Notes under the pieces: model-generated | The model's input: the letters and a program-made list of their open reading frames with translations, nothing else | What the model was told of the DNA's origin: nothing | Databases searched by the model: none | Shown here: piece by piece, positions 26,464 through 34,580 of the stretch | Position numbering within the stretch: the first letter of the stretch is position 1 | How the letters are laid out: every line of letters begins with the position of its first letter | NCBI GenBank assembly: GCA_017992885.1 | Contig: JAGONT010000004.1 | Coordinates: 44,532-108,531 of the forward strand | Reading direction: 5' to 3' | DNA: 64,000 nt | From: Alphaproteobacteria bacterium | GTDB lineage: Bacteria > Pseudomonadota > Alphaproteobacteria > UBA9655 | Translations under genes and position numbers: made by a program

Positions 26464-26497
26464 ACTTTTACAAGATTGTTAACTAATTTTTAATCCT
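26464..26497. repeat. 34-base direct repeat, copy 1
   Basis: ACTTTTACAAGATTGTTAAC and the following 14 bases recur at 27654-27687 with two mismatches, in the same orientation. Copy 2 covers the 5' end of the IS481-type remnant, so copy 1 may be the end of a second, otherwise lost, insertion sequence. Confidence 0.6.
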
Positions 26498-26555
26498 GAA
26501 GCCCCACAATTACTTTAATTCAATTAATTTAATTCAATATATATTTACTTATACA

Positions 26556-27001
26556 ATGCTTGAAATGTCCCCTTCTGATCTAAAGTGGATGCTTTTTAAA
26601 TGGCATAAGGAATTAGGACTTACCCTTTTGCTCCTCGTTTTCTTTCGCTTCTGGTGGAGACAATATAATCTTGTCCCTATAGATTTTGAGAAAGCTCCTC
26701 GCTGGAGTCATATTTTAAGTAAAATTAATATTTGGACTCTTTATATACTTATGTTTGTTTTTCCTCTAACAGGTTTGTTGATGTCTATTCTTGGTGGACA
26801 TCCTGTCGATTATTTTAATCTCTTTACAATTCCGGCTCTTATAAACGACAAAGATAATGCTTATGCTGCGTTTTTTTAACAGCTCACATAAGAATTTCTT
26901 ATGTCCTTTACGTTTTTGTAGATCTGCATATTCTTGGGGCGTTTTATCATCATTTTATTATACGAGATAGGGTCTTTTCAAGAAGACTCCATCATGTATA
27001 A
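26556..27001 (+). pseudogene. Cytochrome b561-like gene, truncated and frameshifted
   Basis: The first frame reads 'MSPSDLKWMLFKWHKELGLTLLLLVF' (shown in part) and continues through 'RWSHILSKINIWTLYILMFVFPLTGLLMS', ending at a run of seven T near 26872. One base later the other frame continues in register with the family: 'AHIRISYVLYVFVDLHILGAFYHHF' (in part) and 'IIRDRVFSRRLHHV'. Together these cover the second, third and fourth membrane helices with the histidines of the b-type haem site. The first helix, normally carrying 'HW', is missing. The gene is therefore broken twice, by a 5' loss and a homopolymer frameshift. A sequencing error in the T-run is possible but would not restore the N-terminus. 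Confidence 0.7.
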
Positions 27002-27029
27002 TATTTTTTAAAGAATAAATTATTTAAGA

Positions 27030-27664
27030 AATAAAAAATGTGTCCCATTAAAAGACTTAACAAAACAGCGATAAAAGAAGTTCCAAGCCATACGTCTATA
27101 TAAGAAGCCCATAGGAAAGTGGTGAGGCTCCCTAAAATGATTCCTCCCCAGAGATGTAAGGATAAGCATCAATAACACAAACAATATAATAATTATTCTT
27201 ATCGTTCGTGATTGTATCTTTTGAAAGATGATGACAATCAATGTGAGCAAGTTCCTCAGTCTTCTCTTTGATAATCCTACGCTTTTCTTCTTTCATGGGC
27301 TCTCCTAATCGGTTCTTACCATGTCTCTTGAGAATATTATAAATTCCACTTGGGGAGGATGTAAGAGAGTTAAGCTTTGCTTGCAAGATATTATTAATCT
27401 CAAACTTATTACAGCCCCTCTCACACACCTCCAAAACCATTTTCTCTATTTCTTCGCTCGCTCGTCGTGTTTTATATTTTGGGCCACATTTTCCAGGCAA
27501 AAATAGGCCTCTCCATCACTTGCTTTGTATCTTCCATAGTATTTTAAAAATGTTTGAGGACAGGTGTTATGGGCAAGGTAAAAATGTTTTACTTTCTTAA
27601 AGTTAGGGTGCTTCTTTTCCTTTACCAATTCGTATTCAGATACTAAAAATTGGTACTTTTGCAA
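27030..27664 (-). pseudogene. IS481-type transposase remnant
   Basis: Three consecutive minus-strand frames carry pieces of one transposase. The first, from 27664, has 'FKKVKHFYLAHNTCPQTFLK' and 'YYGRYKASDGEA'. After a frameshift in a T-run near 27495 it continues 'FLPGKCGPKYKTRRASEEIE', 'SPSGIYNILKRHGKNRLGEP' and 'ELAHIDCHHLSK'. The last includes the first catalytic Asp and is followed by 'YYIVCVIDAY' with the second. After a stop near 27132 a third frame gives 'YRRMAWNFF'. The C-terminal third with the catalytic Glu is absent. This is a dead element. Helix-turn-helix plus rve-type order fits IS481. Confidence 0.7.
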
Positions 27665-27687
27665 GATTGTTAACTGATTTTTAATCC
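27654..27687. repeat. 34-base direct repeat, copy 2
   Basis: Matches 26464-26497 except for A to G at two positions. It spans the start region of the IS481-type remnant and the upstream flank of the small secreted gene at 27738. Confidence 0.6.
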
Positions 27688-27737
27688 TAAATTTCTAATA
27701 TTAATTTAAGAAAAAAAGTAAAATGAAAGGAAAAGAC

Positions 27738-27917
27738 ATGAAAACAGGACATATATTTATAATAATGACGCTATTTATTTTTGCAACAACACAACTTTTA
27801 CATGCTGAAAATCATCAAAGGTATTATCAACATTCGACCCTAAGAGCATCTAGCGAACACGAAAATACGACAAGCGGGTGTAAAGCTATAGATCCACGCT
27901 GCTCTGATAGACTCTAA
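27738..27917 (+). CDS. Small secreted protein (59 residues)
   Basis: Not recognised. The product has a clear signal peptide (MKTGHIFIIMTLFIFATTQ, cleavage likely after 'LLHA') and a mature part of about 35 residues, rich in His, Ser and Asn, with two cysteines ('SGCKAIDPRCSDRL') near the end. An upstream in-frame ATG at 27723 exists, but AAAGGA lies eight bases before the ATG at 27738, which also begins the signal peptide directly. A hairpin terminator overlaps the stop codon. The surroundings are decayed mobile elements, so it could be a relic, but the intact signal peptide, ribosome site and terminator argue for a working gene. Confidence 0.5.
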   Translation: MKTGHIFIIMTLFIFATTQLLHAENHQRYYQHSTLRASSEHENTTSGCKAIDPRCSDRL

Positions 27918-27936
27918 ATCTGAAGAGCAGCTTTTG
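27898..27936 (+). terminator. Hairpin terminator of the small secreted gene
   Basis: GCTGCTCT (27898-27905) pairs with AGAGCAGC (27924-27931), followed by TTTTGTTT. The stem overlaps the stop codon of the gene. Confidence 0.5.
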
Positions 27937-28047
27937 TTTCCATAGAATGGTTGTAATTATTTATAGCATCCCGCCATGGCGTAAAATAGTGGGAACGTCT
28001 ATGAGCACTTATGATTATGATCTAAAATTAAGTCTTCCTTCAAAAAG

Positions 28048-28440
28048 CTATGGCACCATAACTGTAGAATTTCCGGCTTTTTTAATATGAATAACCCCTG
28101 CCCACAGGCACATGACGATAGCCGTTTCATCAATGGCCGGCAATCCTTGCACCGTTACATCTAAGGCTTCAGAAACCCAAGGCGCAATCACATTAGGAAT
28201 GCAAGGCATCGGGGTTAGCACGCCTGCAGCTGCAGTTGTTGCTGCATCCACTTTAGGGTTTGTAAGTGAAGAACACATTCCAAAAGTCTCGATATTCGCC
28301 AACGGGTGTTTATCTTCGATATTGCCCATGAGCATCTCTTCAGCTATTACTGTTCGATCTGGGAGAACGACTAAGGGCGTTGGAGCAAGGCCAAAGGAGC
28401 ATTTGATGAGTGATGTTCCCCCAACAACGGCAAGGCTCAT
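28048..28440 (-). CDS. PAAR-like protein, DUF4280 family
   Basis: DUF4280 proteins act as PAAR-like tips that sharpen VgrG spikes in contractile injection systems. The 130 residues show the family pattern: 'LIKCSFGLAPTPLVVLPDRTV', 'NIETFGMCSSLTNPKV' and 'GVLTPMPCIPNVIAPWVS' (each shown in part), then 'GLPAIDETAIVMCLWAGVI'. Four conserved cysteines lie at about 14, 56, 79 and 110 and may bind metal at the tip. It overlaps the MORN gene by four bases (ATGA). It is the last gene of vgrG-MORN-DUF4280. No extra C-terminal toxin domain is fused; the protein ends right after the PAAR-like fold. Confidence 0.85.
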   Translation of the reverse strand: MSLAVVGGTSLIKCSFGLAPTPLVVLPDRTVIAEEMLMGNIEDKHPLANIETFGMCSSLTNPKVDAATTAAAGVLTPMPCIPNVIAPWVSEALDVTVQGLPAIDETAIVMCLWAGVIHIKKAGNSTVMVP

Positions 28441-29126
28441 GCTTCAATTCCCAATGATGTTGGATTTCCTTGTGTGTCAAAAAGTTGAGGCTTACGCACC
28501 AATCGTCCATTGTCAAAAGTAAGAATTTGCCGAATGATCCCATTTTCATAATAAGACTTAAAGTCTCCCTCACGTCGGCCTTGGCTATAGGATCCTGATT
28601 CAAGAAGCGATCCGCTGGGGTAATAAGACAGGACAGGGCCATTTAAAAGTCCTTGCTGGTAGTGATACACTTTGATGACGCGGCCCGACATGTCATAGGA
28701 AATAGCGGTTCCTTCTTTAAGGCCATGTTGAAATTGAACTTGGGCTCGAATCATACCCCCTTCATCAAAATGCGTAGTTGTGCCATGTTGCTTGCCTTCA
28801 TGAAAAAACGTGTGAAGACGAGAGCGCCCATTTTTATAAAATTCAGCGGGTCCATGGGGAATGCCTTGATGAAAGGTCATTCTTTCCTTTATCTGTTGAT
28901 TTGCATCATATCGATGAGATTCTCCATGAAGTTGACCTTTTTCAAAGTTTTGGCGAGATAAAAGATTGCTATTTTCATCATATTGCTCCAAAGGACCGTG
29001 CAATTTTCCCTCAATTTTCTGACCTAAAAATCGACTTTTGCCAGAAAACGGCGCTTCTTTTTCTTCGAGAATCTCTTGAGTTGCTTTCTCAGCTTCTAAA
29101 AAGTCTTGTTCAATCTCATCTGTCAT
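28437..29126 (-). CDS. MORN-repeat (YwqK-like) protein in the VgrG cassette
   Basis: The 229-residue product consists of about eight MORN-type repeats of roughly 22-24 residues, each with a G-x-x-H/E-G turn: 'GKLHGPLEQYDENSNL', 'GQLHGESHRYDANQQI', 'GIPHGPAEFYKNG', 'GKQHGTTTHFDEGG', 'GLKEGTAISYDMSG', 'GLLNGPVLSYYPSG', 'GRREGDFKSYYENG'. Similar proteins are annotated YwqK-family antitoxin or immunity proteins. Here the gene sits between vgrG and a PAAR-like gene, so it may be an adaptor that loads cargo onto the spike, or an immunity factor. The N-terminal 30 residues are acidic and helical. No signal peptide is seen, so it should be cytoplasmic unless carried by the spike. Confidence 0.75.
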   Translation of the reverse strand: MTDEIEQDFLEAEKATQEILEEKEAPFSGKSRFLGQKIEGKLHGPLEQYDENSNLLSRQNFEKGQLHGESHRYDANQQIKERMTFHQGIPHGPAEFYKNGRSRLHTFFHEGKQHGTTTHFDEGGMIRAQVQFQHGLKEGTAISYDMSGRVIKVYHYQQGLLNGPVLSYYPSGSLLESGSYSQGRREGDFKSYYENGIIRQILTFDNGRLVRKPQLFDTQGNPTSLGIEA

Positions 29127-29167
29127 GCATTTCTATCCATTTAGTAAAATCTCAACCCTCGTAACCT

Positions 29168-31249
29168 TTAATTTAGGGAAATCGCAGCCCCCGAAATCTC
29201 TACAGTGGCCCCTTTCAAAGAAGCCGTTCCTCCGCCTGAAAGTTCAAGAGCTCCCCCTCCCTTTACAGAAGTATCTCCTCCGCCTGTGATCTCAACAGCT
29301 CCTCCTCCTTTCAAGGTGGCGTTTCCTCCTGCATCGAAGGTTGCGTCTGCTGAAGCTGTGAGACTAAAAGCTCCCCCTGCTTTTTCAGTGATATCCGTTG
29401 TTGCAGTGGAAGAAATGCTTGTTCCTGCTGTAAACGAAATGGCTTGCGTTGCGTTCACACTAAAATTACCGGAACATTTAAAGGAAATATCACCAGTTAC
29501 ATCAAAGCTAACATTCCCACTCGCACAGGTCACACTTATGTTTCCTTGATTTAATAAAATCGTATAGTTACCTTGGGTAATTGTTAAAGATTTATCGCCA
29601 TTTGCCAGCGTTAAACTGTCATTACTTTGTTGGCCGGTTCGAGTTTCATCTTGTTCATCTTGCGACTGCAAAACAATGGTTCTGTTTCCCCCAACGATTG
29701 TAATGTTTTGATCATTTTGCACATAAACATTATAATCTTTCTGAGCACGGAGAAACACTTGCTCCGATCCTGCCAAATCATCAAATCCAAACTCGTTATA
29801 GGCAGGAACTGATGAATTTGAGTTTATGCTCGTATTGCTCTTTATTGTTGATTTCGTTGGTGTTTGAGGTAAATAAGGGGGGAGATTTACGCCATTATAA
29901 ACTGTTCCGACAACCAAAGGATTATCAGGATCACCATCAATAAAGGAAACAACCACTTCTTGACCCACCCGTGGGGTGAATAAAGTTCCCCAGCTTTGTC
30001 CTGCCCAAAGGGTAGCCACACGAATCCAACATGAGGTCGTGTCATCTGTGGCCGGGGAAGGATCCCAGTGAAACTTAACTTTAATGCGGCCATATTGATC
30101 AGTACAAATCTCTTGATTTGTTGGTCCCGTTACAATAGCTGTTTGTGTACTATAGATTCGTGGTTTTGGTGTTTTTTGAGCGGGCAGGAAAAGTGTTGTT
30201 GATGTGAAGGCTTTATATTTATTCTCATAAAGAGGTCTTCCTGGGCCAGGGGCTATTAAACTCGCTTCATGAATAACCTCATAAAGGGTATAGATCGTAT
30301 TGGCGTCTGTCCGAGGGTGGTTTTGTAACTCAAACGTAAACCCGGGAAGAAAAAAAGGAACGGTTGACAGACCTTCCACCATTTTTTGTGGAAATTCTTC
30401 CGATTGTAACTTTGTAGCGACAAGAGGAGTTCCCTCAGATTGCTGGGCATAAATTTCATCATACGTTGTAATGGTTCCTCCGCCAGCATCAGTTGGACCT
30501 GTCGCTGACGCCTGTAAGGGATTTTGAGGCGCTAAATAATTAAAACTGACAATGGTATTGCTTTGAGGAACAATGCGCTGAGTCAGAGAACACGATTCAA
30601 CCATTAAGAGAAACGGCCGCTCAGTATAGTCATTCTCAAAATTCACAGTGGAAACACTAGGGCAAGGTGAATAAGCCCCAATTGCATCTGCAAGAATAAG
30701 GGTATTTCCATTTTCTGTCTGTTGAAAGAAATAAAAAATCCCGTTAGTTTCCATTAAACGACTTATAAAATTAAAGTCTGTTTCATTATATTGCACACAA
30801 AAAGGAACAGGTTGTGTTCCTGCATTTGAAACTTGATTTGAGTAAGTGATTTGAGATTGATCAAGAATGCTTGTAATAATGGAAACAATGGATTGATTTT
30901 GGAAAATACGACATTGACCCGAAAATTTTAAAAGCCAGAGATTAGGATAAAGTGTAGCACGATATACCGTAGGTTCGTTAACAGTCAAAAGTGCGGCTTC
31001 TTGTTCAAACTTCCCAATGATTCCATTAAAATAGCGAGTTTCAGAATTTATGGTGATGCTAACGGTAGCGCTCTGACCCATCAAGCTGTCAAAATTAGCA
31101 TCATTGTCTGTTGTTGTCATGAAAAGGGTGTATTCAAAAAGGTCTGAAATACGTTCAAACCCCTGAAAAATATTCAGTGTAAAGGAATCTCCTCCCGGAA
31201 AATTTAGACCTAAAAAATACGAAGAGTCTGTTGGTGCTGTTTCTGCCAT
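29168..31249 (-). CDS. vgrG: Type VI secretion-type spike protein VgrG
   Basis: VgrG trimers form the puncturing spike of the type VI secretion system and related injectors. The 693 residues contain the gp27-like N-domain (about 15-340, with 'YFNGIIGKFEQ' and 'FNFISRLMETNGIFYFFQQ'), the gp5 OB-fold domain around 395-475 ('DQYGRIKVKFHWDP', 'WAGQSWGTLFTPRVGQEVVVSF' in part, 'GDPDNPLVVGTVYN'), and a C-terminal beta-helical needle from about 545, ending in Gly-rich repeats such as 'GGGAVEITGGGDTSVKGGG'. There is no fused toxin domain after the needle. An AGAGG ribosome site precedes the ATG. It heads an operon with the MORN and PAAR-like genes. Sheath, tube and baseplate genes are not in the window. 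Confidence 0.93.
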   Translation of the reverse strand: MAETAPTDSSYFLGLNFPGGDSFTLNIFQGFERISDLFEYTLFMTTTDNDANFDSLMGQSATVSITINSETRYFNGIIGKFEQEAALLTVNEPTVYRATLYPNLWLLKFSGQCRIFQNQSIVSIITSILDQSQITYSNQVSNAGTQPVPFCVQYNETDFNFISRLMETNGIFYFFQQTENGNTLILADAIGAYSPCPSVSTVNFENDYTERPFLLMVESCSLTQRIVPQSNTIVSFNYLAPQNPLQASATGPTDAGGGTITTYDEIYAQQSEGTPLVATKLQSEEFPQKMVEGLSTVPFFLPGFTFELQNHPRTDANTIYTLYEVIHEASLIAPGPGRPLYENKYKAFTSTTLFLPAQKTPKPRIYSTQTAIVTGPTNQEICTDQYGRIKVKFHWDPSPATDDTTSCWIRVATLWAGQSWGTLFTPRVGQEVVVSFIDGDPDNPLVVGTVYNGVNLPPYLPQTPTKSTIKSNTSINSNSSVPAYNEFGFDDLAGSEQVFLRAQKDYNVYVQNDQNITIVGGNRTIVLQSQDEQDETRTGQQSNDSLTLANGDKSLTITQGNYTILLNQGNISVTCASGNVSFDVTGDISFKCSGNFSVNATQAISFTAGTSISSTATTDITEKAGGAFSLTASADATFDAGGNATLKGGGAVEITGGGDTSVKGGGALELSGGGTASLKGATVEISGAAISLN

Positions 31250-31370
31250 TACGCCTCTGTTATATTTTTTTAATTTAAAGAGAGTAAACTTAAAAAATTC
31301 CCTTTAAGAAATAATCTAAATTCACTCTCTTTATGGCGCAAGCGTTTATTGGCTTTTCTTGAGATAAATC

Positions 31371-32285
31371 TTACGAACCATTGACATACTCTTCTGTTTT
31401 TTCAGGAAACTCTATGGCAGGAAGAGGCATGTCTTTGTTTTTTAAAATGCGATCTACCATACGTGCTGTTTGACGTCCTAAGGCGATTTGATTGGGCCCT
31501 AGAGCGGCTAGGGCTCCTTGATCCACCACATCAAGATCGCTCACAAAGGCTGGAATGCTGCATTCGTTTGCAGCTTTGACAACACTTTTAAAGGCCGATA
31601 AAGCAGTATTGTCATTGTTGATAAAGAGGGCATCAACCTTACCACACAAACTTCGACTTGCCGCTAACACATCACTCGATTTAGAGGCTGAGGCCAGAAC
31701 GAGTTTTAGATCCATTTTTTCTGCGGCTTTTTCCATAAGATGATTAAGTGCCGTAGAGTTGTCTTCTCCAGGGTTATAAACAATGCCTATCGTTTTTAAG
31801 GTTGGGAGGAGTTTTTTAAAAAACTCAAACTGTGATTCAGGGCTTACAAAGTCAGAAATCCCCGTAACATGGCCTTCTGGGGCTTTCAGGTTTGTCACCA
31901 GCTTTGCCCCCAACGGATCACTCACAGCTGTAAAGACAACGGGGATAACCTTATCCTTCGTTGCTGTAAGCACGGCTTGAGCAGCAGGAGTTCCAATAGC
32001 GACAATAAGATCTGGGTGGTTTGAAGCAAACTTTTGAGCAATTTGTATAGCTAAAGCTGGGTTTCCCTGGGCCGATTGATAATCTAAAATTAGATTTTTA
32101 CTCTCTTTGTATCCTAAGCTTTGCAGCTCTTCCACAAGGCCTTGACGTGCTTGATTTAACGCGGGGTGTTCACTGGTTTGAAGGATTGAGATTTTTAGGG
32201 GAGTACTTTGAGCAGAAGAAAATGAAAACAAGAAAAGAAGAAGTGTCGTTTTAAAGGTTTGAATCACGTTTTTAAGAGTATACAT
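31371..32285 (-). CDS. ABC transporter substrate-binding protein (TrpX/ABC_sub_bind type)
   Basis: A periplasmic binding protein with a signal peptide (about 1-27) and the two-lobed ABC_sub_bind fold. Visible blocks are 'ISILQTSEHPALNQARQGLVEEL' (in part), 'DLIVAIGTPAAQAVLTAT', 'PVVFTAVSDPLGAKLV', 'GIVYNPGEDNS' and 'QGALAALGPNQIALGRQTA'. The family binds aromatic amino acids or similar small molecules. The usual permease and ATPase genes do not follow, so the gene is an orphan. It ends at 'PEKTEEYVNGS', about 20 residues earlier than usual for the family, just where a last strand and helix are expected. A late mutation or natural shortening is possible. Confidence 0.78.
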   Translation of the reverse strand: MYTLKNVIQTFKTTLLLFLFSFSSAQSTPLKISILQTSEHPALNQARQGLVEELQSLGYKESKNLILDYQSAQGNPALAIQIAQKFASNHPDLIVAIGTPAAQAVLTATKDKVIPVVFTAVSDPLGAKLVTNLKAPEGHVTGISDFVSPESQFEFFKKLLPTLKTIGIVYNPGEDNSTALNHLMEKAAEKMDLKLVLASASKSSDVLAASRSLCGKVDALFINNDNTALSAFKSVVKAANECSIPAFVSDLDVVDQGALAALGPNQIALGRQTARMVDRILKNKDMPLPAIEFPEKTEEYVNGS

Positions 32286-32652
32286 TTTAGGTTCCTTATT
32301 CTATCAAGTTGATTTAATTTAAAAATTTGAAGGTTTTTATGATGACTATGATGTCGATGCATGAATGTTCTCCTCTATTATCGGTTAAGACTCTTTTATG
32401 AAGTCTATTTTTATATTACATAAATTCACGATAGAAAAAAACAGGTAAATATTTTTTGCCGAAACCAAATTAGATTTAGACTTTTTCTGACTCTAAAGTT
32501 AAGGAACCTATGTCTGATATGATAAATAGCTTAAAAAAATTTTTCAACTTTTGAATGACTTAGCATGTTTGTCTTGTCAAGCCTAGCCTTCCTCCTTTAG
32601 ATGATGTTTCGTTAATGTAAAGAGTCCTCCCCTTTTGTTTGGAGTTTAATAA
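32286..32652. other. 367-base divergent intergenic region, with a possible 14-codon ORF
   Basis: Lies between the minus-strand binding-protein gene and the plus-strand transporter and should hold both promoters. The only coding signal is a 14-codon ORF at 32510-32554 (MSDMINSLKKFFNF) with AAGGAA just upstream. It could be a leader peptide or chance. No clear terminator or attenuator hairpin follows it. Confidence 0.25.
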
Positions 32653-33960
32653 GTGACAGTTGCAACACTGACCAATGAATCTCTAAGTCTCCCCCACAAG
32701 GGAGGTTATATTCGGAAAGTTATTTTTTCGTGTATGATTGGAAATGCGCTAGAATGGTATGATTTCGCCCTGTATGGGTATTTTGCCACCACAATCGGCC
32801 AGCTTTTTTTCCCCAAATTCAGCCCTTTTGCTTCTCTTATGGCCACCTTTGGTATTTTTGCTGCTGGTTTTATTATGCGACCTCTTGGTGGCGTTATTTT
32901 TGGCCATATTGGTGACAAAATAGGACGTAAAAATGCTCTTTTATGGTCTATTTATTTAATGGCTATTCCTACAACCTTGATAGGTCTTTTGCCCACCTAT
33001 GAGCACATTGGTTGGCTTGCACCACTGCTTTTAACGTTCATTCGTTTAGCCCAAGGCCTTTCTATGGGAGGCGAATTTACAGGATCTATGATTTTTGTTG
33101 TTGAGCATGCACAAAAAGGAAATCGCGGTCTTTATGGAAGTTGGGTTGTTTTCAGCCTACTTATCGGAATTTTAGTAGGATCAGCGATTGCGACCGCGAC
33201 CTGCTATTCTCTCTCTGAAGATCAGCTCTTCGCTTGGGGATGGAGAGTTCCGTTTCTTCTGAGTATTGTTGGGGGCTTTGTTGGATCATTTATGCGTCGT
33301 GCAGTTAAAGAGCCTGAACAGTTTTCTAAAGCGAAAGAACAGCATAAAGAACACTCTACACCCGTTGTCGAACTCTTTAAGAATCATTTAAAAACAATAA
33401 TTTATGTGATCACCATTGAGTTGTCACTTTCCATTGGTTTTTATCTGATTGTGACCTTTATTAGTAATTATCTCACTGTTCTTCTTAACTTTGATATGGT
33501 TACGAGTCTTACAATGACAACCATTGGTATGGTTGCAATGGGAGTTGCTATCCCTATTGCTGGATGGCTTTCTGATCAATACGGGCGAAAGATTGTCTTA
33601 ATTGTAGGTTCTTTGGCTTTTACTTTCTTCGCTTATCCCCTTTTTATGGCTTTTGAAGACGGTTTTACCAGTGCTCTTTTAGCCCAAGTATTTCTTTCCT
33701 TTATTATGGGCGTTTTCTTTGCCCCCATCCCTGCAACACTTGTAGAGCTTTTTCCTCTCAACGTTCGTTATTCTGGTCTTTCCATTTCTCATAGCATTAG
33801 CATGGCCGTTTTTGGTGGCAGCACACCTTTTGTTGCAACATTTCTTATTCAACACACAGGTAACAATGCGGCCCCGGCGCTTTACTTAAGTGCAGGGGCT
33901 TTAATAGGCGCAATTGCTCTTTTGTTTCTGAAAGATCGATTTAAATCAGAGTTGCTGTAA
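32653..33960 (+). CDS. MFS transporter of the metabolite:H+ symporter (MHS/ProP-like) family
   Basis: A 12-span secondary transporter of 435 residues. The MHS signature is seen in 'GNALEWYDFALYGYFA' (first helix), 'RPLGGVIFGHIGDKIGRKNAL' (split: RPLGGVIFGHIG, DKIGRKNAL; the loop 2-3 motif) and 'LAQGLSMGGEFTGSM'. Family members carry proline/betaine, citrate, 2-oxoglutarate, shikimate and similar compounds with protons; the substrate cannot be told from sequence. The start is GTG (32653) with GGAG 8 bases upstream. The gene is monocistronic. In a host-dependent organism it would import host metabolites such as dicarboxylates or amino acids. Confidence 0.88.
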   Translation: MTVATLTNESLSLPHKGGYIRKVIFSCMIGNALEWYDFALYGYFATTIGQLFFPKFSPFASLMATFGIFAAGFIMRPLGGVIFGHIGDKIGRKNALLWSIYLMAIPTTLIGLLPTYEHIGWLAPLLLTFIRLAQGLSMGGEFTGSMIFVVEHAQKGNRGLYGSWVVFSLLIGILVGSAIATATCYSLSEDQLFAWGWRVPFLLSIVGGFVGSFMRRAVKEPEQFSKAKEQHKEHSTPVVELFKNHLKTIIYVITIELSLSIGFYLIVTFISNYLTVLLNFDMVTSLTMTTIGMVAMGVAIPIAGWLSDQYGRKIVLIVGSLAFTFFAYPLFMAFEDGFTSALLAQVFLSFIMGVFFAPIPATLVELFPLNVRYSGLSISHSISMAVFGGSTPFVATFLIQHTGNNAAPALYLSAGALIGAIALLFLKDRFKSELL

Positions 33961-34090
33961 AAGCATCTGTCGTAAATAATTTGTGCAAAAACTATATCCA
34001 CCACCTCTTCGTCATTCTATAAATCTCTATAGCACTTCGAAAAAAGATGGCCTATAACAAGGAAAGCAAACTTAAAAGCGAGGAGAGAGT

Positions 34091-34549
34091 ATGGCAGGTA
34101 GCGTAAATAAAGTTATTCTGGTGGGCAACTTAGGTAAAGATCCAGAAGTACGCATGACTCAAGATGGAACCAAGATTGTAAACTTTTCCTTGGCTACGTC
34201 AGAACAATGGCGCGATAGGGAAACCCAAGAACGTAAAGAGCGTACGGAATGGCACCGCGTTGTCATTTTCAATGAAAAACTAGCCGATATTGCAGATAAG
34301 TACCTGCGTAAAGGAGCAAAAATTTATATTGAAGGACAATTGCAAACACGTAAATGGACCGATCAAACTGGGCAAGAACGTTATACTACCGAAGTCGTTG
34401 TCCCTCGTTTTCGTGGAGAAATCACAATGCTCGATAGTCCGAAAAATCAATCTATGGAGGGTGAGTTCGCACCCTTTGAAAAGTCAAGTTCGAGTGCCCG
34501 AGAAGCCTCCCCTTCTCTAGGTGAGATTGACGACGAAATTCCATTTTAA
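34091..34549 (+). CDS. ssb: Single-stranded DNA-binding protein
   Basis: A 152-residue OB-fold protein, N-terminus '[18 protein letters not shown]', with '[20 protein letters not shown]' and '[20 protein letters not shown]' in the DNA-binding sheet. The tail is short and polar and ends in the acidic partner-binding motif 'EIDDEIPF'. The 30-base spacing to gyrA suggests co-transcription. GAGGAGAGA forms the ribosome site. Confidence 0.96.
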   Translation: MAGSVNKVILVGNLGKDPEVRMTQDGTKIVNFSLATSEQWRDRETQERKERTEWHRVVIFNEKLADIADKYLRKGAKIYIEGQLQTRKWTDQTGQERYTTEVVVPRFRGEITMLDSPKNQSMEGEFAPFEKSSSSAREASPSLGEIDDEIPF

Positions 34550-34580
34550 GCCCTAAACACTTTTTAAGAGGAGCTTTCTG

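Noticed and set aside
26464..27687. A single intact IS bounded by the 34-base repeats
   Set aside because: The repeats are direct, not inverted, and the transposase is frameshifted and lacks its end.
28112..28522. A 136-codon plus-strand ORF opposite the DUF4280 gene
   Set aside because: The minus frame has strong family similarity and fits the operon; the plus frame has none.
29205..29549. A 114-codon plus-strand ORF opposite the VgrG needle
   Set aside because: Its Pro/Ala-rich content is the mirror of the Gly/Ala/Ser repeats of vgrG; it lacks a ribosome site and the vgrG frame is clearly coding.
28048..31249. A complete type VI secretion cluster
   Set aside because: Only spike and tip genes are present; no sheath, tube, baseplate, membrane-complex or ClpV genes are in the window.
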